From positions 49,416,501-49,480,500 of the forward strand of contig CM065378.1 in the NCBI GenBank assembly GCA_033060915.1: DNA of 64,000 bases, in the 5' to 3' direction. Below the pieces are notes generated by a model. It ran no database searches. It was not told the DNA's origin and saw nothing but the letters and a program-made list of their open reading frames with translations. Every line of letters begins with the position of its first letter. Position 1 is the first letter of the stretch. The translations under genes and the position numbers were made by a program. This document shows positions 36,501 through 47,402 of this stretch, one piece after another. The stretch is from Euryodendron excelsum (Eukaryota; Streptophyta; Magnoliopsida; Ericales; Pentaphylacaceae).

Positions 36501-38204
36501 CGGACCTTTTTTACGCAGAGGAAAAGTATATATTTATAGGAAATTGAAAACACCTTGGCACTTGTTGCAGTAATGCTAGTGCAAAAATTCCACTAGTGCC
36601 ACTAGAAGTGATGTCATACCATTTATTGGCTTGACACCACTACTAGTGGCACCAGCCACTTAGGAAAGTTTTAAGGCGGTAAGAAACGTATCTTTTGACC
36701 CTTGGGATGCAAGTCAAAAGATTTGGACACCTATCCTAGTGAAACATACAATTTTTGGCTTAGCTCCACTAGGAGCGACTTTGGAAGGTCCGAAAATGAT
36801 TCGAAAGGCTAACGATGGACAGGAACCCTTGAAAGAGTGTCCTGGAGGTAACGGACTTAAGAAACAATGTCAAAATATTTGAAAAGGTCGACCGGCCCAC
36901 CAAGGGTAAAATGATCAATTGGACTAGAAAAATACCGAAATGGACTCGGAGTGACCCGTGAGAAGACTTAAAGGTTAGAAACACTATCAAAAGTGTTCTA
37001 AGGGGTTACCTGTTTGATACTTAGAGCCGGTGTGGTTGAAAAAAGCGACCGACCCACTAGTGGCTAAGCGGTCATTTTGTATCAGGCTTATCGAAATAGA
37101 CTCAGAATGATCCGGGAAGGTGTTAGAAGTTTGAGAATACCATTAGAAGCATCTTCAAGAGTTTACCGGTTTAATACCCAAAGCGGGTATGGTTCCCGGA
37201 GGCGATCATATGCTTAGGGACAAAATGGTCATTTTGACCGAATGATCTCAAAATTGATCTGGAACCGATTGGGAGGCATTTGAACGTGTCGGATTGTCTT
37301 TGGGACAATTTTGGAAGGGTGGACTTATCACTTTGAGGACTTAGATAATTTTTTAAGAAGCGTGCCGAAAAGCCCAAGGGATAATTTAGTTATTTTTTAT
37401 CGGAGTGGACTAGCAGGCACTAGTGTTAACCTGGGTTTTGAGTGTTTTCATTACTCCGATGGTGTATGGCTAGTTGATTTCCAAAGGTATCACGTCCTTC
37501 AGTAAACGTGTCATGGCCAAGAGGCGTGTTCAATCCCATGACATAGGGGTTTTGTTGGCAATTCTCAATATCGACTTGTTTGTGAGTGTTTTCGCCACTC
37601 TGACGGTTGAGATATTTGTGAGTGTTTCTATCACTCTGACGGTGTGCATTTGTTCCGGAGATGTCTGATCACGGGAAGCTACTAAATGGACTTATTGTCT
37701 GATGGATCAACTTTCTCCAAAGACGTGCCGAATAACAGACATTCTACATTGGTGGGCTAGCAAGTGCAAGAAGTGAACCGTTTTACCATCTCAAGGACTT
37801 GGGTCTGTCCCGGTTGATAGGTTTGAAAGGACTTATTGTTCTAATGAGTTTTCTTAGTAACACGCCAGACTTGATGGATCTATCATCTAAGGGATCAGCT
37901 TTCTCCAAAGATGAGCCATATTGAGTTTAATTGGTATGGATTGCAATTGGAATTGGAAATGGATTTGAGATTGAAATAGGGACTTACCATCTTTATTAAG
38001 ACGTGCTAACTGGAATTGGACCGAGCAATGCTGCAATGACATTTTGGTCATTTTACCTTTATTAGGCCTGACGGGCCCGCAAAGTGATTGATTGATTGGG
38101 TTGAGTCTAAAAAACTAGTTTGGACTTGGATGTGTCTGTGTCGATTTGAATGTGAGTCCGGTCAGATCAGAGATTGCCGAGCAGGCAAAAATGGAATACT
38201 TACA
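33535..38204 (-). mobile_element. Probable solo LTR, about 4.67 kb (copy A, minus orientation)
   Basis: On the minus strand it begins TGTAAGTATTCCATTTTTG at 38204 and ends at 33535 with the reverse complement of TGTCGCACCCTATTTTTTGC. It aligns in inverted orientation along its length with 56740-61163. A TATA box (CCTATAAATA on the minus strand) sits at 36531-36540, about 1.66 kb into the element. GGAGTCGCCACCTAATTT near 33690 and GGTTGCCTGCGTATCCC near 34243 (plus strand) recall long Ty3/gypsy LTRs of the Tat/Ogre-Retand group; that lineage is from memory. Flanks TTTAT and CTCAT agree at three of five positions, a possible decayed target duplication. No primer-binding site or coding region adjoins it. 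Confidence 0.68.
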
Positions 38205-38221
38205 CTCATCTATTGTTCTAG

Positions 38222-38452
38222 TTGACACCGGATGATATGGAGTTCCAATTTGGAGATATGCCTCATTACACAACTTCAGATGGATTAGTACGTATCAGTT
38301 TATAACTTATGAGAAAAGTGATTTTCGAATTCTGGAGTTCATTGATCTATGCTTGAAAAATTGATCTCTTGGCCCTTATACAGGTTAAGATACAAAAGGA
38401 CAATGAAGCTCGGTTGAAGATTATTGGAACTCGAGTAGATGCTACAGAAATA
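38222..38452 (+). pseudogene. NRPB7: Two-exon fragment of RNA polymerase II subunit RPB7 (NRPB7)
   Basis: Exon a (38222-38287) encodes LTPDDMEFQFGDMPHYTTSD plus GL, and exon b (38384-38452) encodes VKIQKDNEARLKIIGTRVDA plus TEI. Both match, nearly residue for residue, the C-terminal part of plant RPB7 as I remember it (PDDMEFQAGDMPNYTTSDG, RLKIIGTRVDAT). RPB7 pairs with RPB4 to form the Pol II stalk that binds emerging RNA. The junctions are good: AG before 38222, GTACGT after 38287, CAG before 38384, GTACGC after 38452, all phase 0. No upstream exons (residues 1 to about 110) and no final exon (FCVGTIKDDFLG) were found, so it is a gene piece with introns kept, that is, a DNA-level copy or remnant. 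A long LTR ends 17 bp before exon a. The paralogues NRPD7/NRPE7 are less likely sources. Confidence 0.8.
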
Positions 38453-40510
38453 GTACGCCCTCGATTTTATCTTTTGTTCTTTTTTATTTCTTCAAATAAT
38501 TGGTAAGCAAGGACTCTTTGCTGTGGCTCCAAATTGAAGCTTAAATTGATTACATTAAATTTTTTTTCACGCTATGTTTATAGTTGATAGGTAGAGGATT
38601 TGTTTACTCCCACAACTGCTCATGTGCATATCCTTGGCATTTGTTATTAGTTGATCACATAGTTTTGGTTCAGTTAAACTAGAGCAGGAATTAAATTCAA
38701 GTAGGATGTAATATTAGATGCTTTGGATCTTGAAATATTGAGGGAAGAAAAAGGGAATAAGCAAGAATAAGACACTAGACTTGTTGAAATGGATATTTCT
38801 TCATGTGCTTGTAACCATAAACAGTTTATAATTATTAATTCATTATGTTCAACTGTCCGAGGCACCTCAACTATTACCTAATCAAGCACAAAATGTGTTT
38901 CTCATGCTTTGTACATGAGTTGGATGACTTTGGTCCTCCATCTACTAAACAAAGCAATCATAAAATCTACACCAAACTATTTTTTGTATTTGTTTGTAGG
39001 TATACGTGTATGCAGATATTAATGAGTATGAAATCCATTAAAAAGGCACAAGTGAGAATGTATCCCTTGAAAAACAAAGTTTTAGTTTGCCAAGGAGAAG
39101 CATATAAAAAAAAAACCATAGGGTGTAGGACAACAACTTGAATTTATGCATTTATAAAGAGGAATATTATAGTGAGCGGATGGAGTTGGAATATTGTTTG
39201 TTAAAAAGGAGAGAAAAAAAAAAAACTAACCTCAAAAATTTCTTTAAAAAATGGAAAAGGAAAAGAAAAAGAAAATTTTCTTATGATTAAATTCATAGTG
39301 GTAGTTTATTATTCGTAATGTATTTCTTTTGCTGAACTTCTTGTGCATCATGAGTGTTGGGCTTAAATTTGAGCTCTTGCTTTCAACCTGTGGGAGTCTA
39401 TGTTTGTGTGTTTGTATATGTGTATGTGTCAATGTATATAAATCAGTATGTATACGGTTTATATTTCAAGTATATGTGCTAAGTATTTGCCAAAATTAGC
39501 TCCTTATTTTGTATCTCAGCACATTAGGCGATATCTGTCTTAGTGTTCTAAGCCTGCCTTTCACCTTTTGTATACACTTTCTTGAAGGTGTTAAGTAGCA
39601 GATTCATTATTAGAATTGGGATGTTAACTGGGTGCATTGACTTCTTTTTTAATTGCCAAGGGAGCAAAGGAATAAAGGAGTAAATAGAGATATCAAAATG
39701 TTATTTTTCATTATTTGTGATCTTTTATATTATCTAGTGCTTAATTGATAATAAATGTCATTTCTCATCACCTGTTATGGATTTGATTTTTTCTAAATGA
39801 AAATTTAATTTATTTATATTATTTTGGGCATTTTATTCTAACTTTTTACTTTTGTGTGTTTATTTTCAGCATTTTCAAACTGTTGCAAATTTATTCTCTA
39901 AGGGCTTTTCTTTCTTTTTCTTTCTTTTTATAACAAATGATTTTCTTAAACCATTAATTGTTTGCACTTTTATGCAGTGTGTTCTTTGATAAGTGAGAAT
40001 GGTTGGAGGAGGGAAAAATTCAAGACAGGGTACTTTCCAAGTGTGATTAGCCCTTCTAGCAATCTAACTTTTATTCTCTTCCACTTTCTTCTCTTGTTCC
40101 CGCATGAAAAATATATGCTCTTCTTCCATCCATTAAAATATTTATACGATTTCGATTATTCTTTGTATAGGTTGACTTCAAATTATTTTATTTTATTTTT
40201 TGGTTAATAATGTTTAGTACACAACTGGATGATTATGATCTTTTAGGAGGGGGCACCCAAATTTTTAGTCTCTACTTAATTAGTGAGGTTAGCTAGGTCT
40301 TAAATTAAAATCTTGCTAGTATAAGTTTCTAATCCATAGTAATTAAGTTTCAGAGACACAAGTACCAGTACTAGAGTAATTAATTACGATTAGTTATATG
40401 CAATAAAGTGCTTCAATTTATTCTGCAAGATGACAAATACGGATCATATTGAATGTATAGTTTTTAAACACTACCATTGATCTTAGCAACAAGGCAAAGA
40501 AAAGATTTAA
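38453..40510. other. Unassigned DNA after the RPB7 fragment
   Basis: Intron-like AT- and T-rich DNA with no recognised domain. A polypyrimidine tract and CAG near 39976 are followed by TGTGTT, but the next codons do not continue RPB7. It could be leftover RPB7 intron or 3' flank. Confidence 0.4.
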
Positions 40511-41417
40511 GAAAGGTCTAGGCACGAATGACATGTAAAAACAGATGACACGGTTGCCGAACTCTAGTGTAAGAGTTGTGACATTTTTTTCTCTATTATT
40601 TTTACTTTTTTTTGAGAAAAATTAGTTTTTCGAGGTGTTTAGGTATTAAAACCCCAAAATAGGCTCAGAAATTTGTCAAATTTGACACGTAGTAAGGTTT
40701 AGGCACAAATGACGTGTGAAAACAAACGGCACAGTTGCAAGACTCTCAGTGTGAGAGTTGTGACATTTTTTTCCTCTCTTTTTCCTTAACTTTTTTAAAA
40801 CTCCCAAACGGCTTCGGAAATCTTCAAACTTGACACGTAGGAAGATCTAGGCACGAATGATGAGTAGAAACAATCGGAACGGTTGCAAGGCTCCCGGTGT
40901 AAGAGTTGTGATATTTTTTTTCTCTCTTTTTTCTTAACTTCTAAAAAAAAAAAAAATTTTTTTTGAGCCTTTTGGGTACTAAAACTCCTAAACGGCCTCG
41001 GAAGTTCATCAAACTTGTCACGTAGCAAAGTTTAGGCACGAGTAACGTGTGGAAATAAACGGCAGGGCTGCCGAATTCCAATGTAAGAGTTGTGACTTTT
41101 TTTCCTCTCTTTTTCCTTAACTGTTCTGAGAAAAACAAGCTTTTCGAGTTGTTTGGGTACTAAAACCCCCAAACGGTCTCGGAAATTCATCAAACTTGAT
41201 ATGTAGCAAGGTTTAGGTACGAGTGACGTGTGGAAACAAACGGTACGGCTGCCAAGTTCTCGGTGTGAGAGTTGTGATTTTTTTTTTTTCACTATTTTTC
41301 CTTAACGTTTTTTATAAAAACAAGTTTTTTGAGCCGTTTGGGTACTAAAACCCCAAATGGTCTTAGAAGTCCGTCAAACTTGACACGGAGCAAAATTTAG
41401 ACAGGAGTTATGTGTTG
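40511..41417. repeat. Satellite block, about 6 monomers, reverse of the 12.6-16.7 kb array
   Basis: TTTAGGCACGA-type phrases (reverse complement of the TCGTGCCTAAA phrase) occur at 40519, 40700, 40848, 41033, 41213 and 41398. Spacings are 181, 148, 185, 180 and 185 bp, so one unit has lost about 35 bp. Monomers share the GAGCCGTTTGGGTACTAAAA and TCAAACTTGACACG segments with the large array but are more diverged. Confidence 0.88.
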
Positions 41418-41914
41418 GAGAATCTGTCGACGACATGTAGTTTGGCATTCCCGTGATATAAATAATATTTTTATTTTAATTAGTCCATATGTTTACATGC
41501 ATATCTATTAATTATTTTTATTGTCTTTATTATTTTATCTAATATTTATATATATATATTTTCAAGTTATTCCGAAAAAATAGGTTGATGGTGTTCTTTT
41601 TATGAGTTTATTCGGCGATAGACTAAAAACTCTCTTTTGTAGTATGAATTTTGAATTAGGGTCGTTATTTTGCGAGAGACTGCATAATTTGCTTTTGTTG
41701 TATAGATTTTAATGGGAGACAATATTTGTTTTGGATAAATATTTAAAAGTATATTAACTTTGTTAAATATTTTTGTAAGCATCTGAATTTGAATGAATGT
41801 GTATGCTTTTTTATTTAGATTATGTTAAATGTACATTTTATAAGATAGAACAATAAATTACAAATATTATTTGTAATTTATATACCAAATTGTTTTTTTT
41901 CAATAAATAAAGTA

Positions 41915-42315
41915 TTAACGACGGCCTTTTACCTTCGCCAAAAGTGGAAAACTATTGTTAATTCAATGCCTTAATCACGTCACTTTTAGCAATGGTTTCT
42001 TGTCGTCACTAAAAGTTTTTTTAGAAGTTGAATCCATAGCTACTTGGAGTCGCTATAAGTATTTGCGATGGTCTTTAACCGTCGCAAAAGCTCGATAGCG
42101 TTGAGAACCAGCCCTCACAATTAAAAGTCATTTGACGACGAGTATTTGCGATAGTAACCCTGCCGTCGCTAATAGTGCCCCAGGTCGTCCCTCAGCCGTC
42201 GCTAAAATTATTTGCAATCTTGGCATTTTCGTCGCCAAAAATGCCGCCACAGCGCCATCGCATTTTGCGACAACAAATTGGTTTTTTGTGACGGTTTGTT
42301 GCCGTAGCAAATACT
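41915..42315. repeat. CACTA subterminal repeats of the truncated element
   Basis: Motifs such as TTTGCGATGG, CCGTCGCAAAAG, GCCGTCGCTAATAG and GTCGCCAAAAATGCC recur up to the degenerate terminus at 42330, in the same style as at 11385-11860. Confidence 0.75.
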
Positions 42316-42476
42316 CTTTTTCTAGAAGTGATAATGGAAAGGATAAAGGGCTAGGTAGGCACTATACCAACTGCAATGTTGAAAATGTGAAGCTCATTGC
42401 ATTTTGGACAAGTTGACCCTAAACTAGTGTGAAGCTCATCATCCTGTTTGCACCATATAGGGAGTTAGTCAATACG

Positions 42477-42790
42477 GCACAACTGAAAGCGGACAAGTGG
42501 CATAAAATATAAATAAATAAATAAACATTTAAAGAACTGCTAGGAAGACGTGGCAAAGTAAGTAGTAAACTAGCAGAAGAGTGGTCAGTTATGGGTAATT
42601 TTTTCAGAAATCAAAGAGGCACAGTTGAAAGCCTAAGAATATGCCAACTACTTGGTAACTGTTGATGAGCCAATAACTACAGGTAGAGAGTTAAAAATAG
42701 CCGAGAAGAACGAAGAGAATTCATCATCCATCACCTGAAAACAGCGCCAAGGAGATGATTTTAATCTATAAGTAGGCGCAGCAGTTCTAA
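42477..42790 (+). repeat. Diverged direct repeat, copy 1
   Basis: Shares an ordered set of phrases with 45150-45460: AAGTGGCATAAA, GCTAGAAGAGTGG-like, TTGGTAACxxxxG, AAATAGCCxAGxAG, CATCATCCATC and AGTAGGCGC. The AAATAGCC phrase in copy 2 forms a TATA-like box (GGTTATAAATAGCC). The two copies lie in the same orientation about 2.7 kb apart and may be the remains of paired LTRs or a segmental duplication. Confidence 0.65.
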
Positions 42791-43448
42791 CATAATCTTC
42801 CCTTAGCATTCTGTACCCTTTCGTTGTTGTTGTTGTTGTTCATTTTGCTTTCATCCATTGGGAATTTTGTTGGCATGCAGCAAATTTAGGCACACCAAGT
42901 TGGACATCTTACTGATCACTTGGGAGTAAGAAATGGCACGAACCACTAGACGAGGAAGTGCATGAAGTGATAGATATGGCACCAAGTGGTGCTAGCTAGT
43001 CACCATGCATGCTTAAGGAAGTTCCAATGCCAACCATATATATGCAAAGTAAATGTGCAGAATGCTGGCTGGCGAGACCAATGGCCATTAAGTTTCGACA
43101 TCCTAGGAATTCGTCCAACCAATTCAGACACTAGTTTGTGATTCTAATTCGGATTTTAGACATGATTTAAAAATTTTTATAGTAAGAAATCATGAATGGC
43201 CAAACACAAAATGTTAGGCCAGAAAAATCAAATATCACTCAATCTGTTAAGGAATCAATCGATTAGCTAGGCAAAATGGCAAATAACAATGTGCCACCAG
43301 GAGGAATTTATCAAGTAATTCCAAGGACCACCTAGCTATAATGGAGAAGTTGTTGGAAACATTTCAAGGTTTACTCTCCAATTTGGAGAAGTTGGGGAAA
43401 AGGAAACCTTAAAATGAAGCTGTCTCCACAGTCCCAGACCAAGACAAC

Positions 43449-43561
43449 TGTTGACACCCCATTTTGCATATATAACCCACAGGCCAAATTGCATCGCATG
43501 CATCTCGAGATGCTTACATAGAAAAAGTCCATAAATAAGACCCTCCCCCATTCATTTTCAC

Positions 43562-43656
<95 letters not shown>

Positions 43657-44240
43657 AAGCGAGTCCCGAGGCCTGATGCAACCAAACAGGTCTGGTCTTT
43701 ACCAACTTCGCCGGACTATTGTTCGATTGACTGGTTTAGAATTTCTTGAGCCTTGTCGGAGTCTTGACTAATTCCTGGGTCCAAAAGAGCTTCCTTCTAG
43801 CTGTAATTTTGCTTGATTTCTGAGTCAAGAAATACTTTCTTCTAGCCGAAACTTTGTCCGACAAAAATGTTAAAAATGGTCCCTTATTGACCCAAAGTAC
43901 TGCTAAAATATCCCCAATCGTGAGAGAGTATTTGAACCGATTAGTTTAGACTCTAATTGAAGCCAGTGCGATGCTACAGTATGGTATCTATCAAAATCAT
44001 TGCCTAAGTTGTAGCCTAGGATGAATCCCAGCACCAATAACTCGATCCTCTAATATAAGTTGGACCTCTGATCTTTTTTCGACTCCCAACAAGCCCGCTG
44101 ATAATTACGCTACCTGACCACAAATCTTAGGCCTTGTCACAAATATTTTCAAACCACACCAGGCAAAAACCTTCTTTAGAATCAAATCAATATAGTCGTC
44201 CGAACTACGTTCGGCTACATAGGCAATTTGGATTCTTTTT
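43449..44240 (+). repeat. LTR fragment, plus orientation
   Basis: It starts TGTTGACACCCCATTTTGCA, very close to the start of the LTR at 56740 (TGTAAGCACCCCATTTTTGAC). A TATA-like CCATAAATAAGACC lies at about 43531, before an 89-bp CT tract, and CCGAACTACGTTCGGCTACA near 44200 resembles the GAACTACG...TACGTAGGCA block of the 56.7-kb LTR. Most of the U3 and downstream portions are missing or diverged, so it is a partial or different-subfamily LTR. Confidence 0.5.
43566..43654. repeat. (CT)44 microsatellite
   Basis: A perfect 89-bp CT tract, the longest in the window. It lies about 30 bp downstream of a TATA-like box in an LTR fragment, in what would be transcribed leader. The 63-residue frame over it (RE repeats) is an artefact. 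Confidence 0.95.
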
Positions 44241-45149
44241 TCCAGCTCAGACAAAATTCATTTCAAAGAATAAAATTAATTTCCCCAGTGGAGTTGGGAA
44301 CCCCAAACTCTTTCAAACCTTCCCCAACAGAGCAATAATCTCTTTGGAAGCGCACCACTTGCATGCATGGATGTGTACCTACAAATGCAGTTTGCATGGC
44401 ATCTTAAACCATCATAAGCATAAGTCGAGACTGAGACTACGTAGTTGGACATAACTGCATGAGATGATACATGCGTATAAGATGACGATACTAAATTAAT
44501 TGAATCAAGTTTAAGAGGTTGCAATAACGGGGTATGGTACCAATTTCTAAGTGGCCGGGGTTGGACGATTAATTGCTTCTCAACACACACACACGCGTGA
44601 TAGCTATATAGGCTGAGTTTGGTAAATAAGTGTTGCAAATAAAATCAAAACTAATTAATTGATTTGTTGCAATACTTTAAAGAATGTTTTACATGGCACT
44701 AAGTGGAGTACTACAGATTGCCCTTTAAGAACAACTGTTTACGTACCTTTTACAGCCTAGCCTCTTCATCGAATATCTACTGCATGAGGTAACACGTACA
44801 ATTAATATTGGCGGTTGAAGAGAAAACAGAAAGGCGATTAAAAGAAGCCTCTCTCTCGGCAGAGAACAAGTCTCTTTTCTCTAAGTCTCTTTGTACTATA
44901 CATACAATATTTTTATAAAATCAAATTATCTAGTTTGTATATTTTGATTACGTCTTCCATATATGCACCTTAATTTGTAGTTATACCTCCCTCCCGTGTG
45001 GTTGGTTGCAAAATAGAATATAAAGATATATAATCGATAATCATTCAATGACTGCAATGGCAGGATCGATCTCATCCATCCTAAAAAAATCATTAATTGT
45101 TTGCACTAATAATAATAAATAAAAAAAAAACTCGTTGAAATGACACTTC

Positions 45150-45460
45150 GATCAAGAGCACAAGAAGTGGCATAAAGAAAAGATCAATTATAAGAGCGTC
45201 TAAAGAATGGTTGCGAAGATATGTGGCAACCGCTAGAAGAGTGGAGTGGTGATACTTATGCATATGCTAGTTACTTTCATAAATCAAAAATCAAAAGGCA
45301 GGCCTTGAAGACTGAAAATGTGGCAACCGCTTTGGTAACCATATGTAGACGATCCATAACTATTGAAAGTGGGTTATAAATAGCCAAGCAGATTGAAAAG
45401 AAGACATCATCCATCGAACAGTGTTGAGGTTAATCTAGGAGTAGGCGCGCGTAGGAGTAA
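45150..45460 (+). repeat. Diverged direct repeat, copy 2
   Basis: Partner of 42477-42790, same orientation. It has GGGTTATAAATAGCCAAGCA near 45370, followed by CATCATCCATC and GGAGTAGGCGCG, in the same order as copy 1. Confidence 0.65.
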
Positions 45461-46533
45461 GTCCATAGCTACTAGGAAAATCAATTTGAGTGAGGAAATG
45501 CGCTTACGTGGAAACAATGAGCGTGCGAAATTCTTTTAAAAATTTTAAAGAAACATTCCAACTTTTGAAAAAACGTGCCTCAATAAGACCAATGCTTAAA
45601 TTCAATTTTCAATAAGCTCTAGTAAAACACAATCCCAACAAATTTTTCTCCAATTTTTGTTTGGTAAGTCTCGCTATCAAAATAATTATTAGCGATGTCA
45701 TTTTGTGGGGAAAAAAAAAACTCTTGCAAGATGCTTTTTGATTTCTATTTTCTAATTGTGAAGCAGTACGTTTTGCGTGTACGCCTCGTGCACTGCTATG
45801 GCATCACACAAACAAATGGTGCACTCTCAACAGGTCAAAAATGTTCCTATGCACATTAACCAGAAGGGTACCCTAAAGTTCGAAGAGGTCAGATCTCAGA
45901 AATTTTTTTTTTTGTAATCTTGATTTGAATGACCTATTTTTTAACAAATAAAATAAACTGTCCTAAACACCCCAACTACATAACTGAAAAAAATAAAATA
46001 AAATGTCTCCAAATTCAACGATTTTGCAAATCTAAAGATAAGGATCTAGTACCTACATCGTTGGTAGTTGGCAAGCATCACTCTTTAACATAGTTTCTTA
46101 AAAGCAAGGAGAAAAAAATCAGTAGGTTTGAAAGACCCATCCCATTATAGAGTTTACTAGAAAAATAATTAAATGGATGAAAATAGAGAAAATTCATAAC
46201 TGAAAAGCCAAAAGTATTCCGACGAATCCATTGTAAAGCATGACAAGGCGGGGGTACAATTGTATTTATAGCACGAGTGGCCGTCGAAAGAAATATCTAA
46301 GCGCTCACGTCACGAGAGTGAAATATATATATATATATATAAAATGAAAAGACAAAAGGACTAAAGGAGGACTAATTGAATTAAGCCAAAAAATTTCTTT
46401 TATTTATTTATTTATTTTATTAGTTTGGAGTCTTTGGACATATATATATATATACTTTAATTCTCATATGGTATAGACAAAAATCGGCTTATACTTAATA
46501 TAACTCTTAAAAGCATAAACCAAAAGCATGGTT
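45461..46533. other. Intergenic DNA downstream of the OXS3-like gene
   Basis: AT-rich with short (AT) tracts near 46325 and 46440. No coding frame recognised apart from the gene's probable 3' UTR at the right edge. Confidence 0.45.
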
Positions 46534-47402
46534 TTACTTTCGCATATCTGTAAGAGAGAAACAAGACTTGGAGCCCTTAAGCAGTAGTTGCCTTGTCTCG
46601 ACTCTCTCTTCCTCATCAACTTCATCTTCTTCTTCGTCATGATTTTGATTGGAAGAGTGTCCTTCTTCTTCTTCTTCTACTACTACTTCGTTCAGAGCAA
46701 GCATGGAACTGTTGTTTCCACAACCGTAGAAAGACGATTTCCTTGACCACTTGTATGCTATCATCGTCCTCCGCCTCTTGTTCAATGGGTTCTCTCGCTT
46801 CTCAATATCTTTAACCCTCCTCACCTCTGATAAATTCCCAAACGACTTCGATTTTCCCCAAAAGTTGTTTGACAATCCTCTCCTGTACATGTATCAAAAC
46901 ATACAAACAAAGAAACCAATTACAAAAATAAGATCAATCTGTACAACATTAATTTACATACATATATATATTTCCGAGAGAAATTATAAACAAAAGTGGA
47001 GATTCTTGAGAGAGAGAGAGAGACTGACTTGATGGGAAGAGATTCTCCCAAGGAGACCAAAGAACCCAGACTTCCGCTGGACTTACTCTGTACTTCCCCC
47101 TCGTCGTCGTCACTGTCATCGGGCAGTCCAATTGACGAGCTCCCTGAAGACGCCTCAGGCTTCACCGATCTGATACCGAAAACGGACCCCATACCCGTAA
47201 CTGAATCCCCAATCGTGCGAATTTCCCCCTCTGCCTTTTGGTCGCCGGAGGAGGGGAAGAAGGAGAACAGCCCCTGCTTATCCTGCGCTTCTGCCACGCC
47301 GGGCAGGTCCCTAACGTACTCCGCCGGGAGAGAGGAGACGACGTCGAGCCCCAGGGTTGGAACCACCGCCGAGACATCCCTACTATCGAACACCACCGAC
47401 AT
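46534..47402 (-). CDS. OXS3: OXIDATIVE STRESS 3 (OXS3)-like protein, two exons
   Basis: CDS joins exon 1 (47402-47029, 374 nt) and exon 2 (46882-46534, 349 nt) across a 146-bp GT/AG intron: CCCATCAA|GTCAGT and TGTACAG|GAGAGG. The product has 240 residues. The join restores the family hallmark LPIKRGLSNNFWGKSKSFGN followed by LSEVRRVKDIEKRENPLNKR, where OXS3 proteins have LPIKRGLSxHYxGKSKSFxxL and a KDLxKxENPxNKRRR segment. Upstream lies an acidic-serine region (LPDDSDDDEGEVQSKSSGSL), also typical. The C-terminal third has a Glu/Asp-rich tract (VVVEEEEEGHS, EEEDEVDEEERVE). OXS3 proteins are plant nuclear factors that raise tolerance to heavy-metal and oxidative stress and associate with chromatin; that is family knowledge, not shown here. 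Arabidopsis OXS3 is shorter, so this is an OXS3-LIKE member. The intron opens with a CT-rich tract. Confidence 0.88.

Larger units (their letters stand above)
40511..42330 (+). mobile_element. Truncated relative of the 13-kb CACTA element (inverted)
   Basis: From right to left it matches the left part of the 13-kb element: an end CTCTTTTTCTAGAAGTG at 42330 (a degenerate CACTA terminus), subterminal TTTGCGACGG-type repeats (41915-42315), AT-rich DNA (about 41450-41900), a tail of the TNPA last exon (GAATCTGTCGACGACATGTA near 41420) and then the same satellite (40511-41417). The other end is missing. The satellite abuts the exon remnant directly, so the intron splice site and most of the exon were deleted. 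It cannot be mobile on its own because one terminus is absent. Confidence 0.75.

Noticed and set aside
39977..40010. CAG|TGTGTT as the missing last exon of RPB7
   Set aside because: The next codons read into a stop and do not give the expected GTIKDDFLG sequence.
43514..43705. 63-residue minus-strand ORF with an RE repeat
   Set aside because: It is the translation of the CT microsatellite.
44281..44299. Primer-binding-site-like TTCCCCAGTGGAGTTGGG
   Set aside because: It resembles the reverse complement of TGGCGACTCCACTGGGGA, but it is on the strand opposite to the adjacent LTR fragment and has mismatches at the critical end; no LTR starts beside it.
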